A stretch of DNA of 40,541 bases from Legionella yabuuchiae (GTDB lineage: Bacteria; Pseudomonadota; Gammaproteobacteria; Legionellales; Legionellaceae). Below, piece by piece: positions 17,797-26,087 of the stretch; position 1 is the first letter of the stretch, and every line of letters begins with the position of its first letter. The stretch covers positions 16,058 to 56,598 of the forward strand of contig NZ_CAAAIW010000020.1 in the NCBI RefSeq assembly GCF_900640115.1, given 5' to 3'. A program made the position numbers and the translations under genes. The notes beneath the pieces are model-generated. The model was not told where the DNA came from. It searched no databases and saw only the letters and a list, made by a program, of their open reading frames with translations.

Positions 17797-17798
17797 GA

Positions 17799-18869
17799 AT
17801 GACAGATGGGGTAGTTTTTTCCCGTGAACACCATATCGGTCTTATCACCTTAACTCGTCCAAAAGCGCTCAATGCGTTGACCTTAACTATGATTTTAGCC
17901 ATGCAGGAACAGTTACTTGCTTGGCAAGACGATTCTGATATTCATGCGGTCGTCGTTCGCGCAGAGCCAGGCAAGGCTTTTTGTGCGGGGGGAGACGTTC
18001 GCTGGCTGTATGAAACAGGTAAACAGGATGATCCTGAACAGATGGCGTTTTTTTGGCATGAATATCGGTTAAATCATTTTATTCATCACTTCAAAAAGCC
18101 ATATATTGCGTTAATGGATGGTATTACCATGGGGGGCGGTGTCGGTATCTCACTTCATGGCTCTCATCCAGTCGCCTCAACCTCATTTTCATTTGCTATG
18201 CCTGAAACTGGAATTGGTTTTTTTCCTGATATTGGAGCCAGTCATTTATTATCGCGTTGCCCGAATCAATTTGGAACTTATCTCGCTTTAACGGGCAATC
18301 GTTTAAATGCCGCTGAAGCTTACGAACTTGGTTTGGTTCGATATGTGGTACCCGCCGAGGCAATGAAAGACTTGCTCGATGATTTAATGAAACAGGATTT
18401 ATCTCAAGATACACTAGCTAAGATTGAGTCTTGTTTAAATCGCTACACTAGACCGTATTCTAGCGACATGAGTACTCTTTGCGAGTACGTTAACTCTGCA
18501 TTTAATTTTAACGAAGTCGAAGACATTGTGGACTATTTAAAAAGCAAACAAGAAGATTGGTATCATGAAACATTAGCGACCTTGCAAGCCAAAGCTCCCT
18601 TGAGTTTGAAAGTGACGTTAAGACAAATGAAAAAAGCGTCCATGATGAATTTGGCTCAGTGCTTAACAATGGATTTTAATCTCGTCAATCATTTTATGCG
18701 TGGAAATGACTTTTATGAAGGCGTTCGTGCATTGCTCGTGGATAAAGATAAACAACCAAAATGGCAACCCAGTCATCTTGAGGAAGTCACAGAGCAGATG
18801 GTTTCCTCCTATTTTGAGCCCGTAGAAACATCGTTGAGTTTTGAAAAGGATGAAACATATTCACCCTAA
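17799..18869 (+). CDS. 3-hydroxyisobutyryl-CoA hydrolase
   Basis: A 356-residue crotonase-fold hydrolase, longer than a hydratase as expected for HIBCH. Diagnostic segments: GKAFCAGGDVR (about 50-60), DGITMGGGVGISLHGSHPVA (about 107-126), FAMPETGIGFFPDIGASHLL (about 131-150) and the later LSLKVTLRQM. It hydrolyses 3-hydroxyisobutyryl-CoA to free acid and CoA, the third step of the operon, protecting the cell from methacrylyl-CoA build-up. Confidence 0.93.
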   Translation: MTDGVVFSREHHIGLITLTRPKALNALTLTMILAMQEQLLAWQDDSDIHAVVVRAEPGKAFCAGGDVRWLYETGKQDDPEQMAFFWHEYRLNHFIHHFKKPYIALMDGITMGGGVGISLHGSHPVASTSFSFAMPETGIGFFPDIGASHLLSRCPNQFGTYLALTGNRLNAAEAYELGLVRYVVPAEAMKDLLDDLMKQDLSQDTLAKIESCLNRYTRPYSSDMSTLCEYVNSAFNFNEVEDIVDYLKSKQEDWYHETLATLQAKAPLSLKVTLRQMKKASMMNLAQCLTMDFNLVNHFMRGNDFYEGVRALLVDKDKQPKWQPSHLEEVTEQMVSSYFEPVETSLSFEKDETYSP

Positions 18870-18950
18870 CCGCCCTATCAACGATTTTTTCTCAAAGTTT
18901 GGGCGAAAAATGTAAATGAATTTATTTGAACCTCTATGGAGAATAATGTT

Positions 18951-19058
18951 GTGAGTGGACAAAAGCCTAAGAAAAAACGATCATTTTCAACGACTCATAA
19001 ACTGGCAGCTATCATGGTTATTGTTTTGATTTCTATAGCATTAGCTTTTTTTAATTAA
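18951..19058 (+). CDS. Small single-pass membrane peptide
   Basis: A 35-codon frame with GTG start preceded by GGAG at 9 nt spacing. The peptide is basic at the N-terminus (GQKPKKKRSFSTTHK) and ends with a hydrophobic helix (LAAIMVIVLISIALAFFN), a positive-inside single-pass layout. An ATG at 18936 in the same frame would add 5 residues but overlaps the ribosome site. No family is recognised. It follows the valine operon by 81 bp. Confidence 0.45.
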   Translation: MSGQKPKKKRSFSTTHKLAAIMVIVLISIALAFFN

Positions 19059-19167
19059 AAATTAAAGACAAATTCTATTTATCTCTGCATCGTCATACTT
19101 CTGTGTAAAGATAAATGCTTAGTAATTTAAATCTTACTTGGGCTAATCTTTCTTTTTAAAGTATAAT

Positions 19168-19243
19168 TATACCCAAGATACTACAAAATCCGACTTTTAT
19201 CCGAATATCGCCTAAAATATCGCATTTTACAGTATCTTGGGTA
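19168..19243. repeat. Dispersed palindromic element, full copy upstream of prfC
   Basis: Left arm TATACCCAAGATACT followed by ACAAAATCCGAC; right arm ending CAGTATCTTGGGTA with TCGCATTTTA before it. The arms pair over about 26 bp (13 perfect at the outer end). The core matches copies at 2412, 21459 and 40437. It lies 56 bp before the prfC start, so it could influence prfC transcription or the mRNA leader. Confidence 0.7.
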
Positions 19244-19298
19244 GTATGCCTTATTCAGAATAATTTGCTTTTTGCAAGCTCAGTCCTACAGGTTATCC

Positions 19299-20879
19299 AT
19301 GTCTGATTTTTATCACGATTATTCAAAGCGACGTACATTCGCTATTATTTCACATCCTGATGCTGGTAAAACCACCGTCACTGAAAAGCTGTTGCTATTT
19401 GGAGGGGCGATTCAATTAGCTGGCACAGTTAAGGGCCGCAAAGCATCACGGCATGCGACCTCCGATTGGATGAAAATGGAGCAAGAGCGAGGGATTTCAG
19501 TTACAACCTCAGTAATGCAGTTTGTTCATAATCATCACGTTATGAACTTACTGGATACACCAGGGCACGAAGACTTTTCTGAAGATACTTATCGTACGTT
19601 AACGGCGGTAGATTCAGCGTTGATGGTAATCGATGTGGCGAAGGGGGTTGAAGATCGAACCGTTAAGTTAATGGAAGTGTGTCGTCTTCGTGATACGCCT
19701 ATCATGACCTTTATTAATAAGCTTGACCGTGAAGGGCGAGAGCCAATCGAGCTGTTAGATGAAGTCGAAACCGTATTAGGGATTCAATGCGCACCAGTGA
19801 CTTGGCCTGTAGGAATGGGTAAGCGTTTTAAAGGGATTTATCACCTGTATTCCGACACCGTATTTTTATATCAGCCAGGAAAAAATGCTGAAACTCAAGA
19901 AGCATTACAAGTAAAAGGCCTTGATAATCCAGAGCTTGATCACCTATTAGGTGACGTGGCTCAAGAGTTACGTGATGAAATTGAATTGGTTAAAGGGGCA
20001 TCGCATGCGTTTGATGTAGAGGCTTATTTAAGCGGCAAACTGACTCCAGTGTATTTCGGCTCGGCGATTAATAATTTTGGAATTAAAGAATTACTTGATG
20101 ATTTTGCAGAGTATGCACCAGGTCCGAAAAAGCGCGAAGCTCATGAACGTGATGTTCATCCTGAAGAAACTGAATTTAGCGGTTTTGTGTTTAAAATTCA
20201 GGCTAATATGGATCCTAAACATCGAGACCGCATTGCGTTCTTACGAATTTGTTCCGGTGAATATAAAAAAGGAATGAAATTAAAGCATCTTCGCCTCGGC
20301 AAGGATGTTCAAATAGCCAATGCTTTAACGTTTATGGCTGGAGATAGAAGTCATACGGAATTTGCGTTAGCTGGCGATATTATTGGTTTGCACAATCATG
20401 GCACTATTCGTATCGGTGATACGTTCACCCAAGGAGAATCCCTGAAGTTTACAGGAATTCCAAATTTCGCGCCTGAATTATATCGTTTAGTGCGATTAAG
20501 AGATCCTTTAAAAAGCAAAGCCTTACTTAAGGGCTTGATTGAATTGTCAGAAGAGGGCGCAACGCAGATATTTAGGCCATTAAATAGCAACCAATTGATC
20601 TTGGGAGCCGTAGGGATTTTACAATTTGATGTGGTCGCTCATCGCTTAAAAGATGAGTACAAAGTGGAATGCATTTATGAACCCGTTAATATTTCCTGCG
20701 CACGATGGGTTCACTCAGATGATGAGAAAGCCATGGTCGAGTTTCGTACTAAAGCCTATGATCATCTGGCCTTAGATGGGAGTGACACGTTAACGTATTT
20801 GGCGCCGACTAGGGTTAATTTAACGATGGCCGAAGAGCGTTTCCCCAAAATACAGTTTTCAGCGACTCGTGAACATTGA
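19299..20879 (+). CDS. prfC: Peptide chain release factor 3
   Basis: A 526-residue translational GTPase, the family length. G1 is HPDAGKTT near residue 20, G3 [16 protein letters not shown] near 87 and G4 NKLDRE near 142, followed by domain II and a C-terminal domain. RF3 removes RF1/RF2 from the ribosome after peptide release. I use the ATG at 19299 ([16 protein letters not shown]), preceded by AGG; the in-frame TTG at 19272 lacks support. It is monocistronic, with a strong terminator right after the stop. Confidence 0.97.
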   Translation: MSDFYHDYSKRRTFAIISHPDAGKTTVTEKLLLFGGAIQLAGTVKGRKASRHATSDWMKMEQERGISVTTSVMQFVHNHHVMNLLDTPGHEDFSEDTYRTLTAVDSALMVIDVAKGVEDRTVKLMEVCRLRDTPIMTFINKLDREGREPIELLDEVETVLGIQCAPVTWPVGMGKRFKGIYHLYSDTVFLYQPGKNAETQEALQVKGLDNPELDHLLGDVAQELRDEIELVKGASHAFDVEAYLSGKLTPVYFGSAINNFGIKELLDDFAEYAPGPKKREAHERDVHPEETEFSGFVFKIQANMDPKHRDRIAFLRICSGEYKKGMKLKHLRLGKDVQIANALTFMAGDRSHTEFALAGDIIGLHNHGTIRIGDTFTQGESLKFTGIPNFAPELYRLVRLRDPLKSKALLKGLIELSEEGATQIFRPLNSNQLILGAVGILQFDVVAHRLKDEYKVECIYEPVNISCARWVHSDDEKAMVEFRTKAYDHLALDGSDTLTYLAPTRVNLTMAEERFPKIQFSATREH

Positions 20880-20882
20880 TGA

Positions 20883-20919
20883 AACTGACCCGAACCAGTC
20901 GGGTCAGTTAGACTTTTTC
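20883..20919 (+). terminator. Rho-independent terminator of prfC
   Basis: AACTGACCCGA at 20883-20893 pairs perfectly with TCGGGTCAGTT at 20899-20909 (11 bp, 5-nt loop), followed by AGACTTTTT. It starts 3 bp after the prfC stop. Confidence 0.85.
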
Positions 20920-20930
20920 AGGATCTAATT

Positions 20931-21335
20931 TTAGCCAAGAGATGAACCAGCCGGCATGCAGCGGGCTTTTACAACTTTTTCACCTAAATTAATAAGCTCA
21001 GCTTGGGCGCCGGAGTCTGCCAAAATTGTAAATACGTCCTTATCTTTGAAGTCCATAACAATTTTTTGATTTGGTGCTAATTTTTGGCCATTAATTGAAA
21101 CTGATTTTTTATTGTTTAAGATACTGATTTTTGTTGAGTCTTCCTCAGTACTTACTGTACATTCAGCAGAAATTGACCACCAGGAAATATTTGTAATGAG
21201 CTCTGGCATATTGGGTTTTAATTCATAGTTAAAGCTCATGGCGGGGGTTAAATACGTTTCGTGAGCAGACAAGGCAGGATTGCTACTCAGTAACGAAGTC
21301 ATTAATAGGGCTGTTAATCCTATTTTACGAATCAT
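20931..21335 (-). CDS. Small exported periplasmic protein, function unknown
   Basis: 134 residues with a clear Sec signal peptide (MIRKIGLTALLMTSLLSSNPALSA, cleavage about 24). The mature part is small and beta-rich, with two Cys (in SAECTVS and VKARCMPAG) that could form a disulfide. The start is supported by AAGGAG 7 nt upstream. No enzyme motif is seen. It looks like the small Legionella secreted proteins of unknown role; confidence is high that it is a gene, none for function. Confidence 0.82.
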   Translation of the reverse strand: MIRKIGLTALLMTSLLSSNPALSAHETYLTPAMSFNYELKPNMPELITNISWWSISAECTVSTEEDSTKISILNNKKSVSINGQKLAPNQKIVMDFKDKDVFTILADSGAQAELINLGEKVVKARCMPAGSSLG

Positions 21336-21458
21336 AATTATCTCCTTGTAGAAAATAGCACATAAAGATACTCTTTAATTAATCTTTAAGCAATAGAAAT
21401 AATTCAAGAGCACCTCAAACCCGCAGACTCTAGTTGTAGCAGAGCTTGAAATTTTAGT

Positions 21459-21609
21459 ATATACCTGTGATCTTTCAAAATGCGAGTTTTTGGGCGCCTT
21501 TATTTTTTGACCTGTCGCACTTTAAAAGGCGAGTCATGGCTCATTCTCTTAAAATGCGGCAGGGCGAAAAAAAAGTATAAATCACGCATTTTGAACGACC
21601 ACGGGTATA
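21459..21609. repeat. Long nested palindrome (MITE-like copy of the TATACCC element)
   Basis: The left arm (21459-21485, TATACCTGTGATCTTTCAAAATGCGAG) and the right arm (21583-21609) are inverted copies over about 27 bp. Inside them a second inverted pair (around CCTGTCGCACTTTAA and TTAAAATGCGGCAGGG) continues the fold, so the 151-bp element could form one long hairpin. It fills the gap between two minus-strand genes and has no coding potential. Confidence 0.7.
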
Positions 21610-21654
21610 TCCATGTTTTTTAGTATCTTTGGATAAAACGAATATTTTTTTTTA

Positions 21655-23028
21655 TCAGGCATAAGCAGGTTCTGTAGGAGAGCTGACTTCATCCCGTGAG
21701 TGACTAACGGTTTGGTTTTGCATGTATTGATTATAATCGGATTTCATTTCTGCAAATTTAACTTCTTCTTTATAAAATCCGTGCATGCTACGTCCGGTAT
21801 ACACAAGCGCCGCTGTTGAAGCTACCGCAACCGATGGTGCGATTGGTAAAAGAGCGATCGTTGCCGCAAGTAACAGTAAGCCCAGAAGCATATGAAATAA
21901 ATAAGCGCTTTTTATTGCTCGAAAGACAAAGGAGTATTTAACTTTATCTGGGTTCAAGCACAAAGTGGCTACATTTAGAATTGTTTCAGCTTTTAGACGT
22001 TTTGCTAGTAAACATTCAAAATTGCTGTTTTGAAAGCCATTATTAAATTCCAAAGCGATTAACCGTAATCGTCGCAATTGATCTTTAAAGAGTAAACGCT
22101 CTTGTTGATGCCCACTTTTTTTTTCTAATTCATCAATTTTATTGATGATAGCCGCTTCCATTTGACGAACGCGATTTAAAAGAGTTTTTAAAATACGATG
22201 AATTTCTTTGATGGCATTAAAATTAGGGGTGAAAGACGGCTTAGAGTCCATTATTGCGATAGGAGTCGCCCAATATAGTTGATTTTTTTCCCATTCACTA
22301 TAACAATAAAGTTTTCCAGTTCGCGCTGATCGATGGGTTAATAAGTCTCCTGTGCTTACCAGACGAATGGGAGCGAGAGAAAAGCGACTATAACGAGGAA
22401 AGGCTTGTTTGGCTCTTGTTGAGGCTAATATACCACGAACTTCGGAAGAAAAAACACCATTATCCTGCAATATATCTAAAGCACGGTCTTTGCATGTATA
22501 AGAATGACTAGTGTCAGGGCCATGTTTGGTGAGGTCCATAGTAACATGGAATTTCTTTAATCTTGGCGCTCTATTTTCTTCGGCGGCTTTTGCTCTTTCT
22601 AAAATATATCGGGTATAGGCATTTTTTTTCATACCTAATTTATCTAATTCCGTATCCAGTTCTTTAATCGCCTGTTCCTCATCCGCAATGCTTTGCTCGC
22701 AAGAGGTGATGGTGTTTTGAAATACTTCTTCAGACACCGCAAAGCTAATCCCCTTTAAACCATTCTCATCTAGATATCGCATTGATTCTTTCCGTAAAAC
22801 ACCATGTCCATCTTGAAGATCAATACTAAACCCAGCGATACGTTTCGCTGCGCGAATTAAAGGGTTTGTTGTTGAAGAGGGTAAGCTATAATGACCAAAA
22901 CAGTTCACCACTTCTATAGGACCTTTTTCGAAGGCCTGTTTCGAAAAGATCAAGCAGGCATGTCCAAAAGGATTAGCTCCCGCCTCAGTGTCCATGACAC
23001 AATAAGTGATGTAGAATGAATGGCCCAT
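21655..23028 (-). CDS. Putative effector with possible permuted papain-like domain and C-terminal membrane hairpin
   Basis: 457 residues with no signal peptide. The N-terminus has GHSFYITYCVMD...ANPFGHACLIFS (His22), then EVVNCFGHYS, and near residue 175 SYTCKDRALDIL, a Cys at the head of a helix. This His-first, Cys-later order is what permuted NlpC/P60 or LRAT-like papain folds show, so a cysteine peptidase or acyltransferase is possible; this is inference. Coiled-coil-like segments lie at about 100-150 and 275-320. Two adjacent hydrophobic stretches (about 375-410) could be a membrane hairpin, followed by a hydrophilic tail with SRDEVSSPTEPAYA, compatible with a Dot/Icm signal. It could equally be an ordinary Legionella orphan. 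Confidence 0.75.
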   Translation of the reverse strand: MGHSFYITYCVMDTEAGANPFGHACLIFSKQAFEKGPIEVVNCFGHYSLPSSTTNPLIRAAKRIAGFSIDLQDGHGVLRKESMRYLDENGLKGISFAVSEEVFQNTITSCEQSIADEEQAIKELDTELDKLGMKKNAYTRYILERAKAAEENRAPRLKKFHVTMDLTKHGPDTSHSYTCKDRALDILQDNGVFSSEVRGILASTRAKQAFPRYSRFSLAPIRLVSTGDLLTHRSARTGKLYCYSEWEKNQLYWATPIAIMDSKPSFTPNFNAIKEIHRILKTLLNRVRQMEAAIINKIDELEKKSGHQQERLLFKDQLRRLRLIALEFNNGFQNSNFECLLAKRLKAETILNVATLCLNPDKVKYSFVFRAIKSAYLFHMLLGLLLLAATIALLPIAPSVAVASTAALVYTGRSMHGFYKEEVKFAEMKSDYNQYMQNQTVSHSRDEVSSPTEPAYA

Positions 23029-23120
23029 TTGATTTAAATCCCGAAAAAAGAGATCTGGTACGAAAAAAGCTTCGGCGATTTTGGATTATATTTTATATTT
23101 TGGTTAAGGTCTAAAAAATA

Positions 23121-24518
23121 TTAACCTAGTTCATCCAACGCTTTAACGACATCTTCAAGCATGTCTTTTGCGTCACCAAACAACATGTAGGTGTTATCTT
23201 TATGAAACAGTGCATTCTCCACCCCAGCATATCCCGGTGAAAGGCTGCGTTTAATAAAGAGTACATTTTTAGCGTGCTCAACATCCAACACGGGCATGCC
23301 ATAAATTGGTGAGTTTGGATCCGTTTTTGCCGCTGGATTCGTAATGTCATTAGCTCCAACCACCAACGCGACATCCGTCGTCTGAAAATCGCGATTAATC
23401 TCGCTTTGTTCAAAGACTCGATCGTAAGGAATATTTGCTTCCGCTAATAATACATTCATATGTCCAGGCATACGTCCAGCAACTGGGTGAATGGCAAATC
23501 GTACCCGCTTACCTTGTGACTCCAATTCATCCACCAGTTCTTTAACCGCATGTTGAGCATGGGCAACGGCCATGCCGTATCCAGGAACAATGATCACATC
23601 TTTGGCATTACTAAGTAAAAAAGCGGCATCCTCACCATTGGCTTGTTGCACTTTTCCGCGCTCGTTGTCGATATATTCATCTTCAGCGTTTGAGCTTTTG
23701 ATTCCGCCAAAAATCACGTTTAAAATTGAGCGATTCATGCCAACGCACATGATATAACTTAAAATAGCACCACTGGCCCCAACCAAGGCACCGGTAATCA
23801 CCAGCAAATGATTACTTAACGTAAATCCAATACCTGCCGCGGCCCAACCTGAGTATGAGTTAAGCATTGAGATCACCACAGGCATGTCTGCACCACCAAT
23901 TGGAACAATGAGCAGTACACCGATTAAAAAAGAAAGTGCGGTCATCAATACCAATATATTGAATGGCTGGTAAAGCATAAAATAAACGAGCGAACCTACT
24001 ATAGCTAAAGCCAATATTAAATTGACTAGCGCTTGTCCAATATAACGTAACGGCTTACCAGACATAATGCCTTGAAGTTTTAAAAACGCGATGACAGAAC
24101 CTGAGAAGGTAATCGCACCAATGATTAATCCTAAACTCATTTCGAAGAGACTTGTTTTGGCAATATTTCCAGGCTCGCCAATCCCAAATGACTCTGGCGT
24201 GAGGTAAGCACAAAACGCAACCAAAACCGCAGCCATCCCAACTAATGAATGAAATCCAGCTACCAATTGTGGAATCGCTGTCATATTAATGGTTAAGGCA
24301 ATGATTGTGCCGATGACACCTCCTGCTGCAATTAAGCTGATGAGCAATACATGATGATGAATGAAAGGCATTAATAACGTTGCCGTGACGGCAAGAATCA
24401 TCCCAACAATACCAAGCCAATTGCCTCTTCTAGCGGTTGCTGGACTGGCTAACCCCTTCAACGCCAGAATAAAGCATAAAGCCGCAATCAAATATAAAAA
24501 CGAGATGAGGGTCATCAT
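23121..24518 (-). CDS. pntB: NAD(P) transhydrogenase beta subunit
   Basis: A 465-residue integral membrane protein, normal for PntB. About eight to nine hydrophobic helices come first (residues 1-265), then a cytoplasmic NADP(H)-binding domain with VPGYGMAVAHAQHAV (about 315-330) and GANDITNPAA...PIYGMPVL. It uses the proton gradient to drive hydride transfer from NADH to NADP+. It is third in the operon, 14 bp after pntAb. Confidence 0.97.
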   Translation of the reverse strand: MMTLISFLYLIAALCFILALKGLASPATARRGNWLGIVGMILAVTATLLMPFIHHHVLLISLIAAGGVIGTIIALTINMTAIPQLVAGFHSLVGMAAVLVAFCAYLTPESFGIGEPGNIAKTSLFEMSLGLIIGAITFSGSVIAFLKLQGIMSGKPLRYIGQALVNLILALAIVGSLVYFMLYQPFNILVLMTALSFLIGVLLIVPIGGADMPVVISMLNSYSGWAAAGIGFTLSNHLLVITGALVGASGAILSYIMCVGMNRSILNVIFGGIKSSNAEDEYIDNERGKVQQANGEDAAFLLSNAKDVIIVPGYGMAVAHAQHAVKELVDELESQGKRVRFAIHPVAGRMPGHMNVLLAEANIPYDRVFEQSEINRDFQTTDVALVVGANDITNPAAKTDPNSPIYGMPVLDVEHAKNVLFIKRSLSPGYAGVENALFHKDNTYMLFGDAKDMLEDVVKALDELG

Positions 24519-24532
24519 TTTGGTATATTCCT

Positions 24533-24829
24533 TTATTTTTTATACATGTTCAGCATTCGATGAGTGACCACAAAGCCACCAAATATATTTACAGCGGTAA
24601 TAAAAATTCCTAATCCACCAAGGATGGTAATATGACCGAACGCTTGGCTTCCAGCGGCAATCAATGCGCCAAGAATGATAATGCTTGAGATGGCATTCGT
24701 AACGGACATTAAAGGCGTATGCAACGCAGGCGTTACCTTCCACACCACGTAGTAACCCACAAAGCAGGCCAGAACAAAAATAGTAACGATGGCGATATAG
24801 GGATTGGATAACGTGTTGATGGATTGCAT
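24533..24829 (-). CDS. pntAb: NAD(P) transhydrogenase alpha subunit, membrane part
   Basis: 98 residues with three hydrophobic helices, equivalent to the C-terminal membrane part of the fused E. coli PntA; the segment [20 protein letters not shown] is diagnostic. Its separate gene marks the three-subunit form of the enzyme. The ATG overlaps the pntAa stop (TAATG). Confidence 0.95.
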   Translation of the reverse strand: MQSINTLSNPYIAIVTIFVLACFVGYYVVWKVTPALHTPLMSVTNAISSIIILGALIAAGSQAFGHITILGGLGIFITAVNIFGGFVVTHRMLNMYKK

Positions 24830-25956
24830 TATGCAGACTCCTTAGTATAGAGGAAGGGTTCAAATTGACCATCATGGCAGAGCATACCTTGTTGAATAAT
24901 CTCATCTTGAGGATTAAACGTGAGTGTATCTTGTGATAAATCAACAAGTTTTAAAAAATTAGCGACGTTGTGCGCGTATAAATCACTTGCTGTTGCTGGA
25001 ATTAAACCTGCCATATTGCTATAACCAATAATGGTAACTTGATTATGTTTTATGATCTGATCGCACTCGCTGAGCTCGCAATTTCCACCACGCACTGTGG
25101 CTAAATCAACAATAACCGAACCTGATTTCATCTGTTCGACAGTGTTTGATTTAAGCAATACAGGGGCTTTTTTGTTGGGAATAAGCGCCGTACAGATGAT
25201 AATGTCAGCAAGACAAGCGTAGTTGCTAATCAATTCCGCTTGTTTTAAACGATAATCATCGCTGACTTCACCGGCATAGCCTGAAGCCGTTTCCGCATCA
25301 TATTCTTCGCTCACTTCAATAAATTCAGCCCCTAGACTTTCGACTTGCTCTTTGGCTGCTCGGCGAACATCAAAGGCATATACGACCGCCCCCAAGCGTT
25401 TGGCCGTAGCAATAGCCTGAAGGCCTGCCACACCGGCCCCTAAAATTAAAACTTTAGCTGGATGAATCATTCCTGCCGCAGTCATCATCATCGGGATCGC
25501 ACGATGGTAGTGAGCGACCCCTTCAATGACGGCGCGATATCCTGCTAAGTTCGCCTGTGAAGAGAGGGTGTCCATGCTTTGCGCTCGTGAGATACGAGGA
25601 ATTAAATTCATTGAAAAAACACTGATTCGATGCTTAAGACACCATTTGACTATACTATTTTCAGAGTTTTTATCAATTTGGCTAATTAAAAGCGATTCGG
25701 GGGGGAGATCTTTGATATCATCCACCAGCGGCTCGTCCACGGTGGCTAGAATGTTCGTATAGGACAGAATCGTTTTTCGATCAGCCATAACCTCTGCGCC
25801 AGCTAACTTATAATCATTATCATTAAAACCAGCGCGCATTCCTGCATTGCTCTCAATTAAGACTTTTAAATCTAATTTTAAAAACTGCTTAACCGAAGCA
25901 GGGGAGATGGCCACCCGTGTTTCAGAACCACCTTCATTTAATGCAGTAATATACAT
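24829..25956 (-). CDS. pntAa: NAD(P) transhydrogenase alpha subunit, NAD(H)-binding part
   Basis: 375 residues, soluble, related to alanine dehydrogenase. The conserved [20 protein letters not shown] loop is near 125-145 and the NAD-binding Rossmann stretch [20 protein letters not shown] near 170-190. It provides NADH to the proton-pumping transhydrogenase. It heads the pntAa-pntAb-pntB operon, with AAAGGA about 10 nt before the ATG. Confidence 0.96.
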   Translation of the reverse strand: MYITALNEGGSETRVAISPASVKQFLKLDLKVLIESNAGMRAGFNDNDYKLAGAEVMADRKTILSYTNILATVDEPLVDDIKDLPPESLLISQIDKNSENSIVKWCLKHRISVFSMNLIPRISRAQSMDTLSSQANLAGYRAVIEGVAHYHRAIPMMMTAAGMIHPAKVLILGAGVAGLQAIATAKRLGAVVYAFDVRRAAKEQVESLGAEFIEVSEEYDAETASGYAGEVSDDYRLKQAELISNYACLADIIICTALIPNKKAPVLLKSNTVEQMKSGSVIVDLATVRGGNCELSECDQIIKHNQVTIIGYSNMAGLIPATASDLYAHNVANFLKLVDLSQDTLTFNPQDEIIQQGMLCHDGQFEPFLYTKESA

Positions 25957-26087
25957 CTGATAAAGTCCTTTTTATCAATAGAAATTTATATCCTAGGGTA
26001 AACATAGAGTTTTTGCCAGAGATATTAATTGTCAACAAGACCTAATCTCAGGTAAAGTCACGTTTCACACAGTCCAACGTCAAGAAT

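Noticed and set aside
24540..24947. 135-codon minus-strand frame overlapping pntAb
   Set aside because: It is a shifted-frame shadow of pntAb and the pntAa end; the composition (many Cys, Trp, Tyr, His) is unlike a real protein here.
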